DNA of 12,751 nt from Deltaproteobacteria bacterium (lineage in GTDB: Bacteria; Desulfobacterota; UBA8473), in the NCBI GenBank assembly GCA_030621455.1, contig JAUXHQ010000018.1, positions 1 through 12,751 of the forward strand. Reading direction: 5' to 3'. The notes under the pieces were generated by a model, which ran no database searches, was not told where the DNA came from, and was given only the letters and a program-made list of their open reading frames with translations. Position 1 is the stretch's first letter; each line of letters begins with the position of its first letter. A program made the translations under genes and the position numbers. Shown here in pieces: positions 7,159 to 12,751 of the stretch.

Positions 7159-7400
7159 GTTTACACTTTTCCTAACTTGTGCGGTTACACAAAAAGTTAC
7201 AATTGCCTAAAGTTTGAAGTGCCTAAAGTTAATTTATTCTGCTTATTTTATAAACCAGATCTTGGTCAGAATCAAAATCAGCAGTGTTTTGGGGCGTATT
7301 TCTTAATTTTAGGCACTTTAGGCACTTCAAACTTTAGGCACTCATTATTTTTAGATGAAATTAGACCTAATTTTCTCGAAAGTTATAAGAAAGTGTAAAC
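7159..7400. repeat. 242-bp double inverted-repeat (MITE-like) element
   Basis: The outer ends are about 20-bp inverted repeats: GTTTACACTTTTCC from 7159, answered on the other strand by GTTTACACTTTCTTATAACTT from 7400. Inside is a perfect 24-bp inverted repeat, 7205-7228 against 7316-7339, built from GCCTAAAG and TTTAGGCACT units. The right side carries three TTTAGGCACT copies (7308-7317, 7317-7326, 7333-7342). TGTGCGGTTACACAAA at 7179-7194 resembles the core of the elements at 104-226 and 12448-12704. An open frame of 73 codons over this region is a by-product of the repeats. No transposase is encoded, so movement would need help in trans. Confidence 0.82.
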
Positions 7401-7410
7401 CGGCAAATGA

Positions 7411-7425
7411 AGGAGGTATCGTCTT
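7411..7425 (+). promoter_or_regulatory. 15-bp direct repeat, right copy, carrying the btuF ribosome binding site
   Basis: This is the exact second copy of AGGAGGTATCGTCTT (first at 7116-7130). It supplies AGGAGG at 7411-7416, 10 bases before an in-frame TTG at 7427, the most likely btuF start. If the repeat is a target duplication, the insertion copied the ribosome binding site, so btuF kept it while gaining a new leader. Confidence 0.65.
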
Positions 7426-7426
7426 C

Positions 7427-8338
7427 TTGTCCTTTCTTGTGATGGTAAGTTACAAAGTAATGTTCATATCTTTATGGGTCTGTGCCTTTGTTCTGCTGGG
7501 TGTCGATACTGCCTTTGAAGCGACTTATGTCGATGAGATGGGAAGGAAGATGGACATCCCGCATAACCCGGAAAAGATCGTCTCCTTGGCGCCGAGTATC
7601 ACAGAGACCCTCTGTTTTCTGAACCTCGGTGAAAGAATCGTGGGAGTTACTCAATTCAGCAACTACCCTGAGGAGTCAAAGACCAAAGCAAAGGTTGGGA
7701 GTTACATAAACCTCAATGTCGAAAAGATCGTCTCCTTGAACCCGGACTTGATAATAGGTATAGCGGACGGGAATAAGAAGGAATCCGTGGATATACTCGA
7801 AGCGTTCGGATATCCCGTCTACGCTGTGAACCCCAGGTGCGTGAAGGATATCTTCCGAACCATCGAAAACATAGGGGAGATCACGGGCAGTATGGACAGG
7901 GCCAGGGAGTTGGTGATTGAATTGAGAAAGAGAATGCATACCGTTGAGACGCGCACGAGGGGAGCGAAAATACCGAGGGTATTTTTCCAGATTGGGATAA
8001 ATCCTCTCATAACCGTGGGCAAGAACACCTTTCACAATGACTTGACGAGGATGGCCGGTGGCGTTAACATCTCAGGAGAAGAAAAGGAAAGGTACCCCCG
8101 ATACAGCCTGGAGAACGTTTTGCTCAAAGCCCCTGAGGTCATCATTATATCTTCCATGCACAGGGGAGGGGGCTTTGATCGAAAGAAAGAAGAATGGATG
8201 AAGTGGAAGAGCCTCCCGGCTGTCAAAAATGAGAGGATCTATATTATTGATTCAGATCTCGTTGACCACCCGTCCCCCCGCATCATCGATGGATTGGAAG
8301 AACTGGCACGGTTGATTCACCCGGAGTTATTCGAATAG
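7427..8338 (+). CDS. btuF: Cobalamin/corrinoid ABC transporter substrate-binding protein
   Basis: A periplasmic class III (BtuF/FhuD type) binding protein, about 303 residues from the TTG start. Residues roughly 10-32 form a signal peptide with a hydrophobic core (VMFISLWVCAFVLLGV), with cleavage likely after FEA. Mature landmarks are KIVSLAPSITETLCFLNLG, VGSYINLNVEKIVSLNPDLI, RVFFQIGINPLITVGK and SPRIIDGLEEL. The last two closely match E. coli BtuF as I recall it (RVFLQFGINPPFTSGK and SPRII), which favours corrinoids over siderophores or haem. Start: AGGAGG at 7411-7416 points to TTG 7427; ATG 7442 gives a tidier signal peptide but is 25 bases away. The frame is open upstream into the repeat element, which I do not count as coding. 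No cobalamin riboswitch is visible upstream. Confidence 0.88.
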   Translation: MSFLVMVSYKVMFISLWVCAFVLLGVDTAFEATYVDEMGRKMDIPHNPEKIVSLAPSITETLCFLNLGERIVGVTQFSNYPEESKTKAKVGSYINLNVEKIVSLNPDLIIGIADGNKKESVDILEAFGYPVYAVNPRCVKDIFRTIENIGEITGSMDRARELVIELRKRMHTVETRTRGAKIPRVFFQIGINPLITVGKNTFHNDLTRMAGGVNISGEEKERYPRYSLENVLLKAPEVIIISSMHRGGGFDRKKEEWMKWKSLPAVKNERIYIIDSDLVDHPSPRIIDGLEELARLIHPELFE

Positions 8339-8359
8339 ATCAGAAAGCGAAGTCGAAAG

Positions 8360-9379
8360 ATGGTAGTAACCCTTCGAAAGGTGATATTTGTATCTTTGGT
8401 GCTTGTTGGTGTTTTTGTTGTCGTTGCGATACTATCTATCTCTCTGGGAACGGCTGATATAGGGTTGATGAAGATATTGAAAGGGGTTTTTGCATGGGGA
8501 ACGGATACCGTCGGTGGATGGACTGACACAGAGAGAGTCATTATTCTCCAAATCCGTTTGCCCAGGATCATACTGGCAGGGATTGTCGGCGCTTCCCTTT
8601 CAGTAGCCGGAGTGGTATTTCAGGCCCTTTTTCGAAACCCCCTGGCAGACCCTTATGTCCTGGGAATTTCAGGAGGATCGGCCGTCGGTGCTATTCTGGC
8701 AATTATCCTAGGGCAAGGACTTGGCCGATTTACTATCCCGACGGCCTCTTTCTGTGGGGCATTGTTGACCATCATGCTGGTCTTGGGCATCGGCAGGAGT
8801 GGATATCGATTCCACGCCAATACATTGCTTCTGGCAGGTGTTGTAGTTGGTTCCTTCTTCTCCGCTGTAATCATGTTCTTGGTGTCCATTACTCAGGATG
8901 AAAGGATTCACAGTATACTCTTTTGGCTAATGGGGGACTTCAGCTTCTCTAAGTATAACGAGATCATAATTGTTGGCCCGTTTGTCCTCGTTGGTGTTAT
9001 TATTATCTATTTCTATGCCCACCCCTTGAACCTCATCATTACCGGAGAAGAGACAGCCATCCAACTCGGTGTCGAGGTGGAAAAGGTTAAGAGATTATTG
9101 CTCATTACCGCTTCCCTGATTACAGGTGTGGTTGTTTCGGTGAGCGGCATCATTGGTTTTGTGGGGTTAATGGTCCCCCACATGATGCGCATGGTGTTTG
9201 GTTCCGACCACCGTCTCCTCCTCCCGGCATCCTGTCTTTTTGGTCTTTCTTTCCTGGTCATCGCCGATACCATTGCAAGGACGATAATTGCGCCCATGGA
9301 GTTGCCCGTGGGAGTGATAACGGCCATCTTCGGAGCCCCATTTTTTATCTACTTGCTACGAAAAAGGGGTCTAAATTAG
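8360..9379 (+). CDS. btuC: Cobalamin/iron-type ABC transporter permease (FecCD family)
   Basis: A 339-residue inner-membrane permease of the FecCD/BtuC family; as a homodimer it forms the channel through which the BtuF cargo passes. Family marks are RLPR at 66-69, NPLADPYVLGISGG at 93-106, the cytoplasmic coupling region GIIGFVGLMVPHMMRM, and the C-terminal ELPVGVITAIFGAPFFIYLL. About ten hydrophobic segments are spread over the protein, the number expected. It lies 21 bp after btuF and 4 bp before the ATPase gene. The permease alone does not tell corrinoid from siderophore or haem; the assignment rests on BtuF. Confidence 0.93.
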   Translation: MVVTLRKVIFVSLVLVGVFVVVAILSISLGTADIGLMKILKGVFAWGTDTVGGWTDTERVIILQIRLPRIILAGIVGASLSVAGVVFQALFRNPLADPYVLGISGGSAVGAILAIILGQGLGRFTIPTASFCGALLTIMLVLGIGRSGYRFHANTLLLAGVVVGSFFSAVIMFLVSITQDERIHSILFWLMGDFSFSKYNEIIIVGPFVLVGVIIIYFYAHPLNLIITGEETAIQLGVEVEKVKRLLLITASLITGVVVSVSGIIGFVGLMVPHMMRMVFGSDHRLLLPASCLFGLSFLVIADTIARTIIAPMELPVGVITAIFGAPFFIYLLRKRGLN

Positions 9380-9383
9380 GCAG

Positions 9384-10184
9384 ATGATAAACGTTTCCAG
9401 CGTAAGTTTCAGATATGTTGACCAATGGGTGTTAAGAGACATCTCATTTGATGTGACCAAGGGGGAATTCTTAGGGGTGATCGGTCCGAACGGTTCCGGG
9501 AAGACGACCCTGTTAAAGAGTCTCAATAGAATTCTTGTTCCCCAGGAGGGAGATGTCCTTGTGGGTGGGGTAAATGTCAAGGAGATAAAGAGAAGAGAGC
9601 TGGCACGGGTTGTGGGTATGGTTCCCCAGGAAGCTCCGATGGTATTTCCATTTACCGTTTTGGAGCTGGTACTGATGGGAAGGGCGCCATACTTGAAGGG
9701 ATTGAGCTTTGAAGGAGAGAAGGATTGTGAAATCGCTCGGCGGGCCATGGAGATGACAGATACACTCCAGTTCTCTAAGAGAGTGGTAGGCGCTCTGAGC
9801 GGGGGTGAAAAGCAGAGGGTCTTGATAGCCCGGGCCATTGCCCAAGAGCCGGACGTAATGCTTCTCGATGAACCCACATCATTTCTTGATATTAAACACC
9901 AAATTGAGATATATGATCTCATAAAGGGACTGAGTTTGGGAAATGGCCTGACCATAGTCGGTGTCTCTCATGACATCAATATGGCCGCCCAGTATTGTGA
10001 CAGGATAATTCTCTTAAGTAATGGCAGGGTTTATAAGGTTGGAACCCCGGAGGAGGTTATCACCTGGGAGAATATTGAAGGGGTGTATGGCTGTATTGTT
10101 CTTGTTGACAAAAACCCCGTAACTGGCAAACCAAGGATTACACCAGTGAGCAAGGATATAGAAAGAGTCTGGTCAGGCTCATGA
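9384..10184 (+). CDS. btuD: Cobalamin/iron-type ABC transporter ATP-binding protein
   Basis: A 266-residue ATPase of the FecE/BtuD/FhuC type that drives the BtuC-like permease. All motifs are intact: Walker A GPNGSGKTT at 34-42, Q-loop Gln82, signature LSGGE at 138-142, Walker B VMLLDE at 158-163 followed by PTSFLD, and the H-loop His196 in GVSHDINMA. The PRITP segment near the C-terminus and the preceding VYGCIVLVDKNP are typical of corrinoid and iron-complex transporters. Its start is 4 bp after the permease stop. Its own TGA (10182-10184) overlaps the ATG at 10181, and the ribosome binding site of the next gene lies right after, so translation is probably coupled. Confidence 0.94.
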   Translation: MINVSSVSFRYVDQWVLRDISFDVTKGEFLGVIGPNGSGKTTLLKSLNRILVPQEGDVLVGGVNVKEIKRRELARVVGMVPQEAPMVFPFTVLELVLMGRAPYLKGLSFEGEKDCEIARRAMEMTDTLQFSKRVVGALSGGEKQRVLIARAIAQEPDVMLLDEPTSFLDIKHQIEIYDLIKGLSLGNGLTIVGVSHDINMAAQYCDRIILLSNGRVYKVGTPEEVITWENIEGVYGCIVLVDKNPVTGKPRITPVSKDIERVWSGS

Positions 10185-10192
10185 AAGGAGGG
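10185..10192 (+). promoter_or_regulatory. Ribosome binding site deciding the MORN gene start
   Basis: AAGGAGGG lies 6 bases before the ATG at 10199. The in-frame ATG at 10181 lies upstream of this site and has none of its own. Starting at 10199 also gives a clean signal peptide, MKMLKVLLLVFCFSTVGISA. Confidence 0.75.
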
Positions 10193-10198
10193 CTCAAG

Positions 10199-10936
10199 AT
10201 GAAAATGTTAAAAGTTTTGTTATTAGTATTCTGTTTTTCCACTGTTGGCATATCTGCTGCAATGGGGGGATGTATAAAAGGTGATTGTTTAAATGGGGAG
10301 GGGACTTACATCTCGTCTGACGGCAGTGAATATGTGGGGCAATTTAAGGACAGTACGTTTAGCGGGCACGGGACTTTGACCTTCCCTGATGGAAAGAAGT
10401 ATGTGGGAAGATTCTCGGATAATAAAGCAAATGGGCACGGGACTTTGAACTTCCCTGACGGCAATAAGTATGAGGGGGAGTTCAAGGATAATAAGTTTGA
10501 TGGGGAGGGCTACTTGAGGTCATCTGATGGCAAGGAGTATGTGGGACAGTTTAGAGAGAATAAGTTTCATGGGCAAGGTGCCCTCACCTCCTCTGACGGC
10601 AAGAGATTCGTGGGTCAGTTTGAGGATAATAAACCAAACGGGCGGGGGACTCTGATCTTTCCGGACGGTCGCAAATATGTGGGGCAATTCAAGGAAGGCA
10701 AGTTTCATGGGCAAGGCACCCTCACCTTTCCGGGCGGTCGCAAATATGTGGGGCAATTTGAAGATGATGATTTTAATGGCCAGGGAACTTTGGAATTCTC
10801 GGACGGTAGCGAATACGTAGGGCAATTCAAGGAAGGCAAGTTTCACGGGCAGGGAGTTTTCAGCTTCCCGGACGGCGGGAAAGACGTGGGGCAATTTGAG
10901 GAAGGAAGGTACGTTGGGCCGTCACCGACCGAATGA
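10199..10936 (+). CDS. Secreted MORN-repeat protein
   Basis: A 245-residue protein with an N-terminal signal peptide (about residues 1-20, cleavage near GISA-AMG) followed almost wholly by MORN repeats. There is a partial first unit (GDCLNGEGTYISSDG), eight full 23-residue units of the type YVGQFKxxKFHGQGTLTFPDG, and a shortened last unit ending in EGRYVGPSPTE. MORN repeats form an elongated beta-sheet used for protein or lipid contacts, and no catalytic domain is present. At the DNA level some units are nearly identical: 24 bases at 10666-10689 recur exactly at 10735-10758, one 69-bp unit away, which points to recent internal duplication. A Cys follows the signal region (MGGC), but the lipobox is poor. 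It lies between btuD and a radical SAM gene, whose start overlaps its stop. Function unknown. Confidence 0.9.
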   Translation: MKMLKVLLLVFCFSTVGISAAMGGCIKGDCLNGEGTYISSDGSEYVGQFKDSTFSGHGTLTFPDGKKYVGRFSDNKANGHGTLNFPDGNKYEGEFKDNKFDGEGYLRSSDGKEYVGQFRENKFHGQGALTSSDGKRFVGQFEDNKPNGRGTLIFPDGRKYVGQFKEGKFHGQGTLTFPGGRKYVGQFEDDDFNGQGTLEFSDGSEYVGQFKEGKFHGQGVFSFPDGGKDVGQFEEGRYVGPSPTE

Positions 10937-11853
10937 TGAATAATAAGCGCTATTACACCTTTAACCGGTTTCTCAAAGAAAAACTCAGTGTCAAGGTTCG
11001 CAAAGTATCTGTAACTGCGGGGTTCACATGTCCAAATAGGGACGGAAAGGTGGGCTATGGTGGTTGCACTTATTGTCATAACCCTGGTTTTACCCCACCC
11101 GGCAGTGATGGCCGGAAATCTATTCGAGCTCAGGTTGAAGAGGCAAAGTTAAGACTGCGGGATGGGGGGTTCAGAGGAAAGTTTTTGGCATACTTCCAGG
11201 CATACTCAAACACCTATGCCCCTGTCAACACCCTTAGGATGTTGTACGATGAAGCATTGTATGATGACGATGTGGTAGGACTTGCCATAGGGACCAGACC
11301 GGACTGTGTGCCCAATGAGGTGCTTTTACTTCTTGAGGAATACGCGGAAAAGCACCACGTGTGGGTTGAATACGGTCTACAGTCTGCAAATGATAAGACC
11401 CTGAAGTATATCAACCGGGCCCATGACTATGCCCGGTTTGAAGATGCGGTGAAACGAACTCAGAACAGGGGCATATATATATGCGCCCATATTATTCTCG
11501 GCCTGCCGGGTGAAGATGAAGCACAGATGTATAAGACTGTGGACAGATTGTCTCAGTTGGGAATTGACGGGATTAAGATCCACCATTTACAAGTGGTAAA
11601 GGGAACGGTGCTCGAAGAACAGTACCATAACGGGGAAGTAGGGGTGTTTTCCATAGAGGATTATGTATCTCTGATATGTAACGTAATAGAGAGAATTTCA
11701 CCAAGAATGGTTATCCACAGACTCATAGGTGATATACGCGACGACCTGTTGGTGGCTCCCCGATGGACAATATCAAAGGGAGAAATAATCTCTTGCATAG
11801 ATAAAGAGCTAAAACGGAGAGATTGTTACCAAGGTATTGGTTATCAAGGGTGA
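10933..11853 (+). CDS. TIGR01212 family radical SAM protein (YhcC-like)
   Basis: A 306-residue radical SAM protein related to E. coli YhcC and the elongator-like Elp3 group. The 4Fe-4S ligands are Cys33, Cys45 and Cys48 in TCPNRDGKVGYGGCTYC, the CX11CX2C pattern of this family. Other marks are FQAYSNTYAP, GLAIGTRPDCV, WVEYGLQSANDKTLKYINR, HIILGLPGE and GIKIHHLQVVKGT. Length is usual. Family members have no firmly established reaction. The ATG at 10933 overlaps the MORN stop (ATGA), showing coupled translation; a second ATG at 10936 is an alternative start. It is the last gene of the five-gene btuF operon. Whether it has any part in corrinoid use is unknown. Confidence 0.94.
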   Translation: MMNNKRYYTFNRFLKEKLSVKVRKVSVTAGFTCPNRDGKVGYGGCTYCHNPGFTPPGSDGRKSIRAQVEEAKLRLRDGGFRGKFLAYFQAYSNTYAPVNTLRMLYDEALYDDDVVGLAIGTRPDCVPNEVLLLLEEYAEKHHVWVEYGLQSANDKTLKYINRAHDYARFEDAVKRTQNRGIYICAHIILGLPGEDEAQMYKTVDRLSQLGIDGIKIHHLQVVKGTVLEEQYHNGEVGVFSIEDYVSLICNVIERISPRMVIHRLIGDIRDDLLVAPRWTISKGEIISCIDKELKRRDCYQGIGYQG

Positions 11854-11859
11854 TAAGCC
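11839..11859 (+). other. Hairpin over the stop codon of the radical SAM gene
   Basis: GGTTATCA pairs with TGATAAGCC around an AGGG loop, with one bulged G; the TGA stop at 11851-11853 lies in the right arm. No T-run follows, so it is at best a weak, atypical terminator or an mRNA 3'-end stabilising structure. Confidence 0.3.
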
Positions 11860-12447
11860 GAATAGGTCCAGATACTAGAGAATGGACTCTTTATCTCCAG
11901 ACTGCCTGTCACACCGGTGTTTACGTATATGAAAAACTGTGGGTGGAGTACCCTCCCCAACATCCGCATTCACCGCGTCCACTCAAATCTCTTTTAACAA
12001 ATTAACAACTTCCGCCCAGAAAGAAAATCAGCACAACATGAGGATCAAATCAATAATAACATTAACTTTCGGATTCACAATATCACAAGGGGGTAAGACC
12101 GACTCCGCATGACCGCTCCAGCAATAGCATCAACTCAGATCGAACACTTTCGGAAGGGCACTCCTGTTTTTCAAAGGACATCAGAACATCTATTTGTTCT
12201 GTAGTATAGTTGGAGGTTTATGCAATTAATGTGCCAAAATGACGAAACATTTGTGGCATCCTCTGGGGTTTGTCAATAGAGGCCTTGGGGGAGACGAGTG
12301 ATTTGTGGAAATATGAAGAGAGACCGAAGCCGTGGCAACATTGCCACAATCTTGGGCGAGACGGAGCGGGGAACTGATCACACTGGCTGTAATTAAGTGG
12401 GACACATAGGCACCTATGAGGCAAAATGACTCATCCGACCTTCCAAC
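11854..12447. other. Intergenic stretch with no supported gene
   Basis: About 600 bp in which I can support no gene on either strand. Open frames of 60-68 codons exist (11823-12005 on +, 12218-12424 on -), but they lack ribosome binding sites and protein-like composition. Small symmetrical sites are present: the perfect palindrome ACACCGGTGT at 11911-11920, CAGAACA/TGTTCTG with a 6-base loop at 12182-12201, and GTGGCAA/TTGCCAC at 12332-12347. The stretch may be decayed coding or mobile DNA. Confidence 0.5.
12332..12347. repeat. Short perfect inverted repeat GTGGCAA-CA-TTGCCAC
   Basis: Two 7-base arms separated by 2 bases form a near-perfect 16-bp dyad, the size and symmetry of a dimeric regulator site. 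With no gene nearby its role is unclear, and it may be chance or the relic of a regulatory region. Confidence 0.35.
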
Positions 12448-12704
12448 TTTTTCGACCTGTGCGGTTGGGCTAGTTTACCGCTTGCCGGCTGCTTATTTCG
12501 TTTGCTTCTTATGAACTACACTTTGGCATAAGGCTGTATGTGAAAGGGGAAGACTAGTCTCGTATGAAATTTGTTATGTTGGCCAGGTTCTTACGTATAA
12601 CAAGCAAACAAAACAAGCAGCCGGCGCTTAACACAACCCTGTTGACAGAATCATCGGAGACACTTCAAGACGCTGGATTTGTGTAACTGCACAGGTCGAA
12701 AATT
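12448..12704 (-). repeat. MITE-like element, second copy, inverted and interrupted
   Basis: The same family as 104-226 but on the opposite strand. Its ends are TTTTTCGACCTGTGCGGTT (12448-12466) and, at the other side, TTTGTGTAACTGCACAGGTC (12679-12698). Read on the minus strand, 12702-12621 aligns with 105-186 and 12484-12451 aligns with 187-220, gapless, 97 of 116 identical by hand count. The 136 bases between these blocks are absent from the left copy. They consist of the inserted element at 12489-12620 plus one extra CCGG. Confidence 0.82.
12489..12620. mobile_element. 132-bp inverted-repeat element inserted in the MITE-like repeat
   Basis: The first 24 bases (12489-12512, beginning CTGCTT and ending CTTAT) match the complement of the last 24 (12597-12620) at 21 positions. 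It is flanked directly by CCGG at 12485-12488 and 12621-12624, whereas the uninterrupted family copy has a single CCGG (183-186) at the same place. This is what an insertion with a 4-bp target duplication looks like; because the site is a palindrome (GCCGGC), the exact border could shift by a base. No coding capacity, so non-autonomous. Confidence 0.78.
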
Positions 12705-12751
12705 GTCAGCGGAGTTGGGGCTCATCCAACTGGGATAGGTTTTCGACGGTC

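Noticed and set aside
7205..7342. CRISPR-like recurrence of TTTAGGCACT units
   Set aside because: The units overlap or lie at irregular distances, form inverted repeats and have no spacers of even length.
7177..7398. Open frame of 73 codons on the + strand between the DUF1847 and btuF genes
   Set aside because: It lies wholly within the inverted-repeat element, has no ribosome binding site, and its translation reflects the GCCTAAAG/TTTAGGCACT units.
7355..7426. Longer btuF start at ATG 7355
   Set aside because: It would begin inside the repeat element, put about 24 non-signal residues before the signal peptide and lack a ribosome binding site.
11823..12005. 60-codon + strand open frame overlapping the end of the radical SAM gene
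   Set aside because: It starts inside the gene in another frame, lacks a ribosome binding site and has no recognisable pattern.
12218..12424. 68-codon open frame on the - strand and the + strand short frames over the same region
   Set aside because: No ribosome binding site, unusual Cys/Pro/Arg-rich composition, and + strand readings are broken by stops; may be decayed DNA but not a supportable gene.
12735..12751. TTTTCGAC near the window end as a further element terminus
   Set aside because: Only eight bases match the element end and the following bases (GGTC) differ; the window stops before it can be tested.

Overview
The window reads as chromosomal sequence of an anaerobic or microaerophilic Gram-negative bacterium. 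The most likely group is the Desulfobacterota (former Deltaproteobacteria) or a relative. This is inferred from the BtuFCD-type corrinoid importer, a DUF1847 cysteine-rich protein, an M42 peptidase, an MmgE/PrpD enzyme, strong AGGAGG ribosome binding sites, moderate GC content by eye, and gaps holding short inverted-repeat elements. Every gene I can support lies on the + strand. No rRNA, tRNA, CRISPR array or intact transposase was seen.

Layout. (1) 1-69 may hold the last 22 codons of an upstream gene; 104-226 is a short non-coding repeat with inverted ends. (2) 396-3275 is a small-molecule metabolism group: an SDR oxidoreductase, a one-domain cupin and an MmgE/PrpD-family dehydratase/decarboxylase-type enzyme. 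A long imperfect palindrome lies between the last two. (3) 3314-4906 encodes a two-gene ABC-2 exporter, permease then ATPase. (4) 4947-7117 holds an M42 aminopeptidase, a 93-residue protein of unknown function and a DUF1847 protein. (5) 7118-7426 is filled by a 242-bp inverted-repeat element inside a 15-bp direct repeat that carries a Shine-Dalgarno sequence. (6) 7427-11853 is a tight five-gene run: btuF, btuC and btuD (corrinoid import), then a secreted MORN-repeat protein and a YhcC-type (TIGR01212) radical SAM protein. The last three genes are joined by stop/start overlaps or near-overlaps. (7) 11854-12751 has no convincing gene. It ends in a second, inverted copy of the element at 104-226, and that copy is split by another inverted-repeat element.

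Working together. BtuF should bind cobalamin or another corrinoid in the periplasm, BtuC should carry it across the inner membrane and BtuD should supply ATP. The roles of the MORN and radical SAM proteins in this operon are unknown; the overlaps imply joint expression, not a proven shared pathway. The SDR, cupin and PrpD genes probably act on one organic acid or its CoA ester, but the substrate cannot be read from sequence.

The most notable non-genic result is the set of small mobile-like elements. One family occurs uninterrupted at the left edge and interrupted at the right edge, aligning without gaps over 116 positions at about 84% identity by hand count. The interruption is a separate 132-bp element with 24-bp inverted ends, flanked by CCGG on both sides. 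A third, different element between the DUF1847 gene and btuF shares a TGTGCRGTTACACAAA-like core with the first family.
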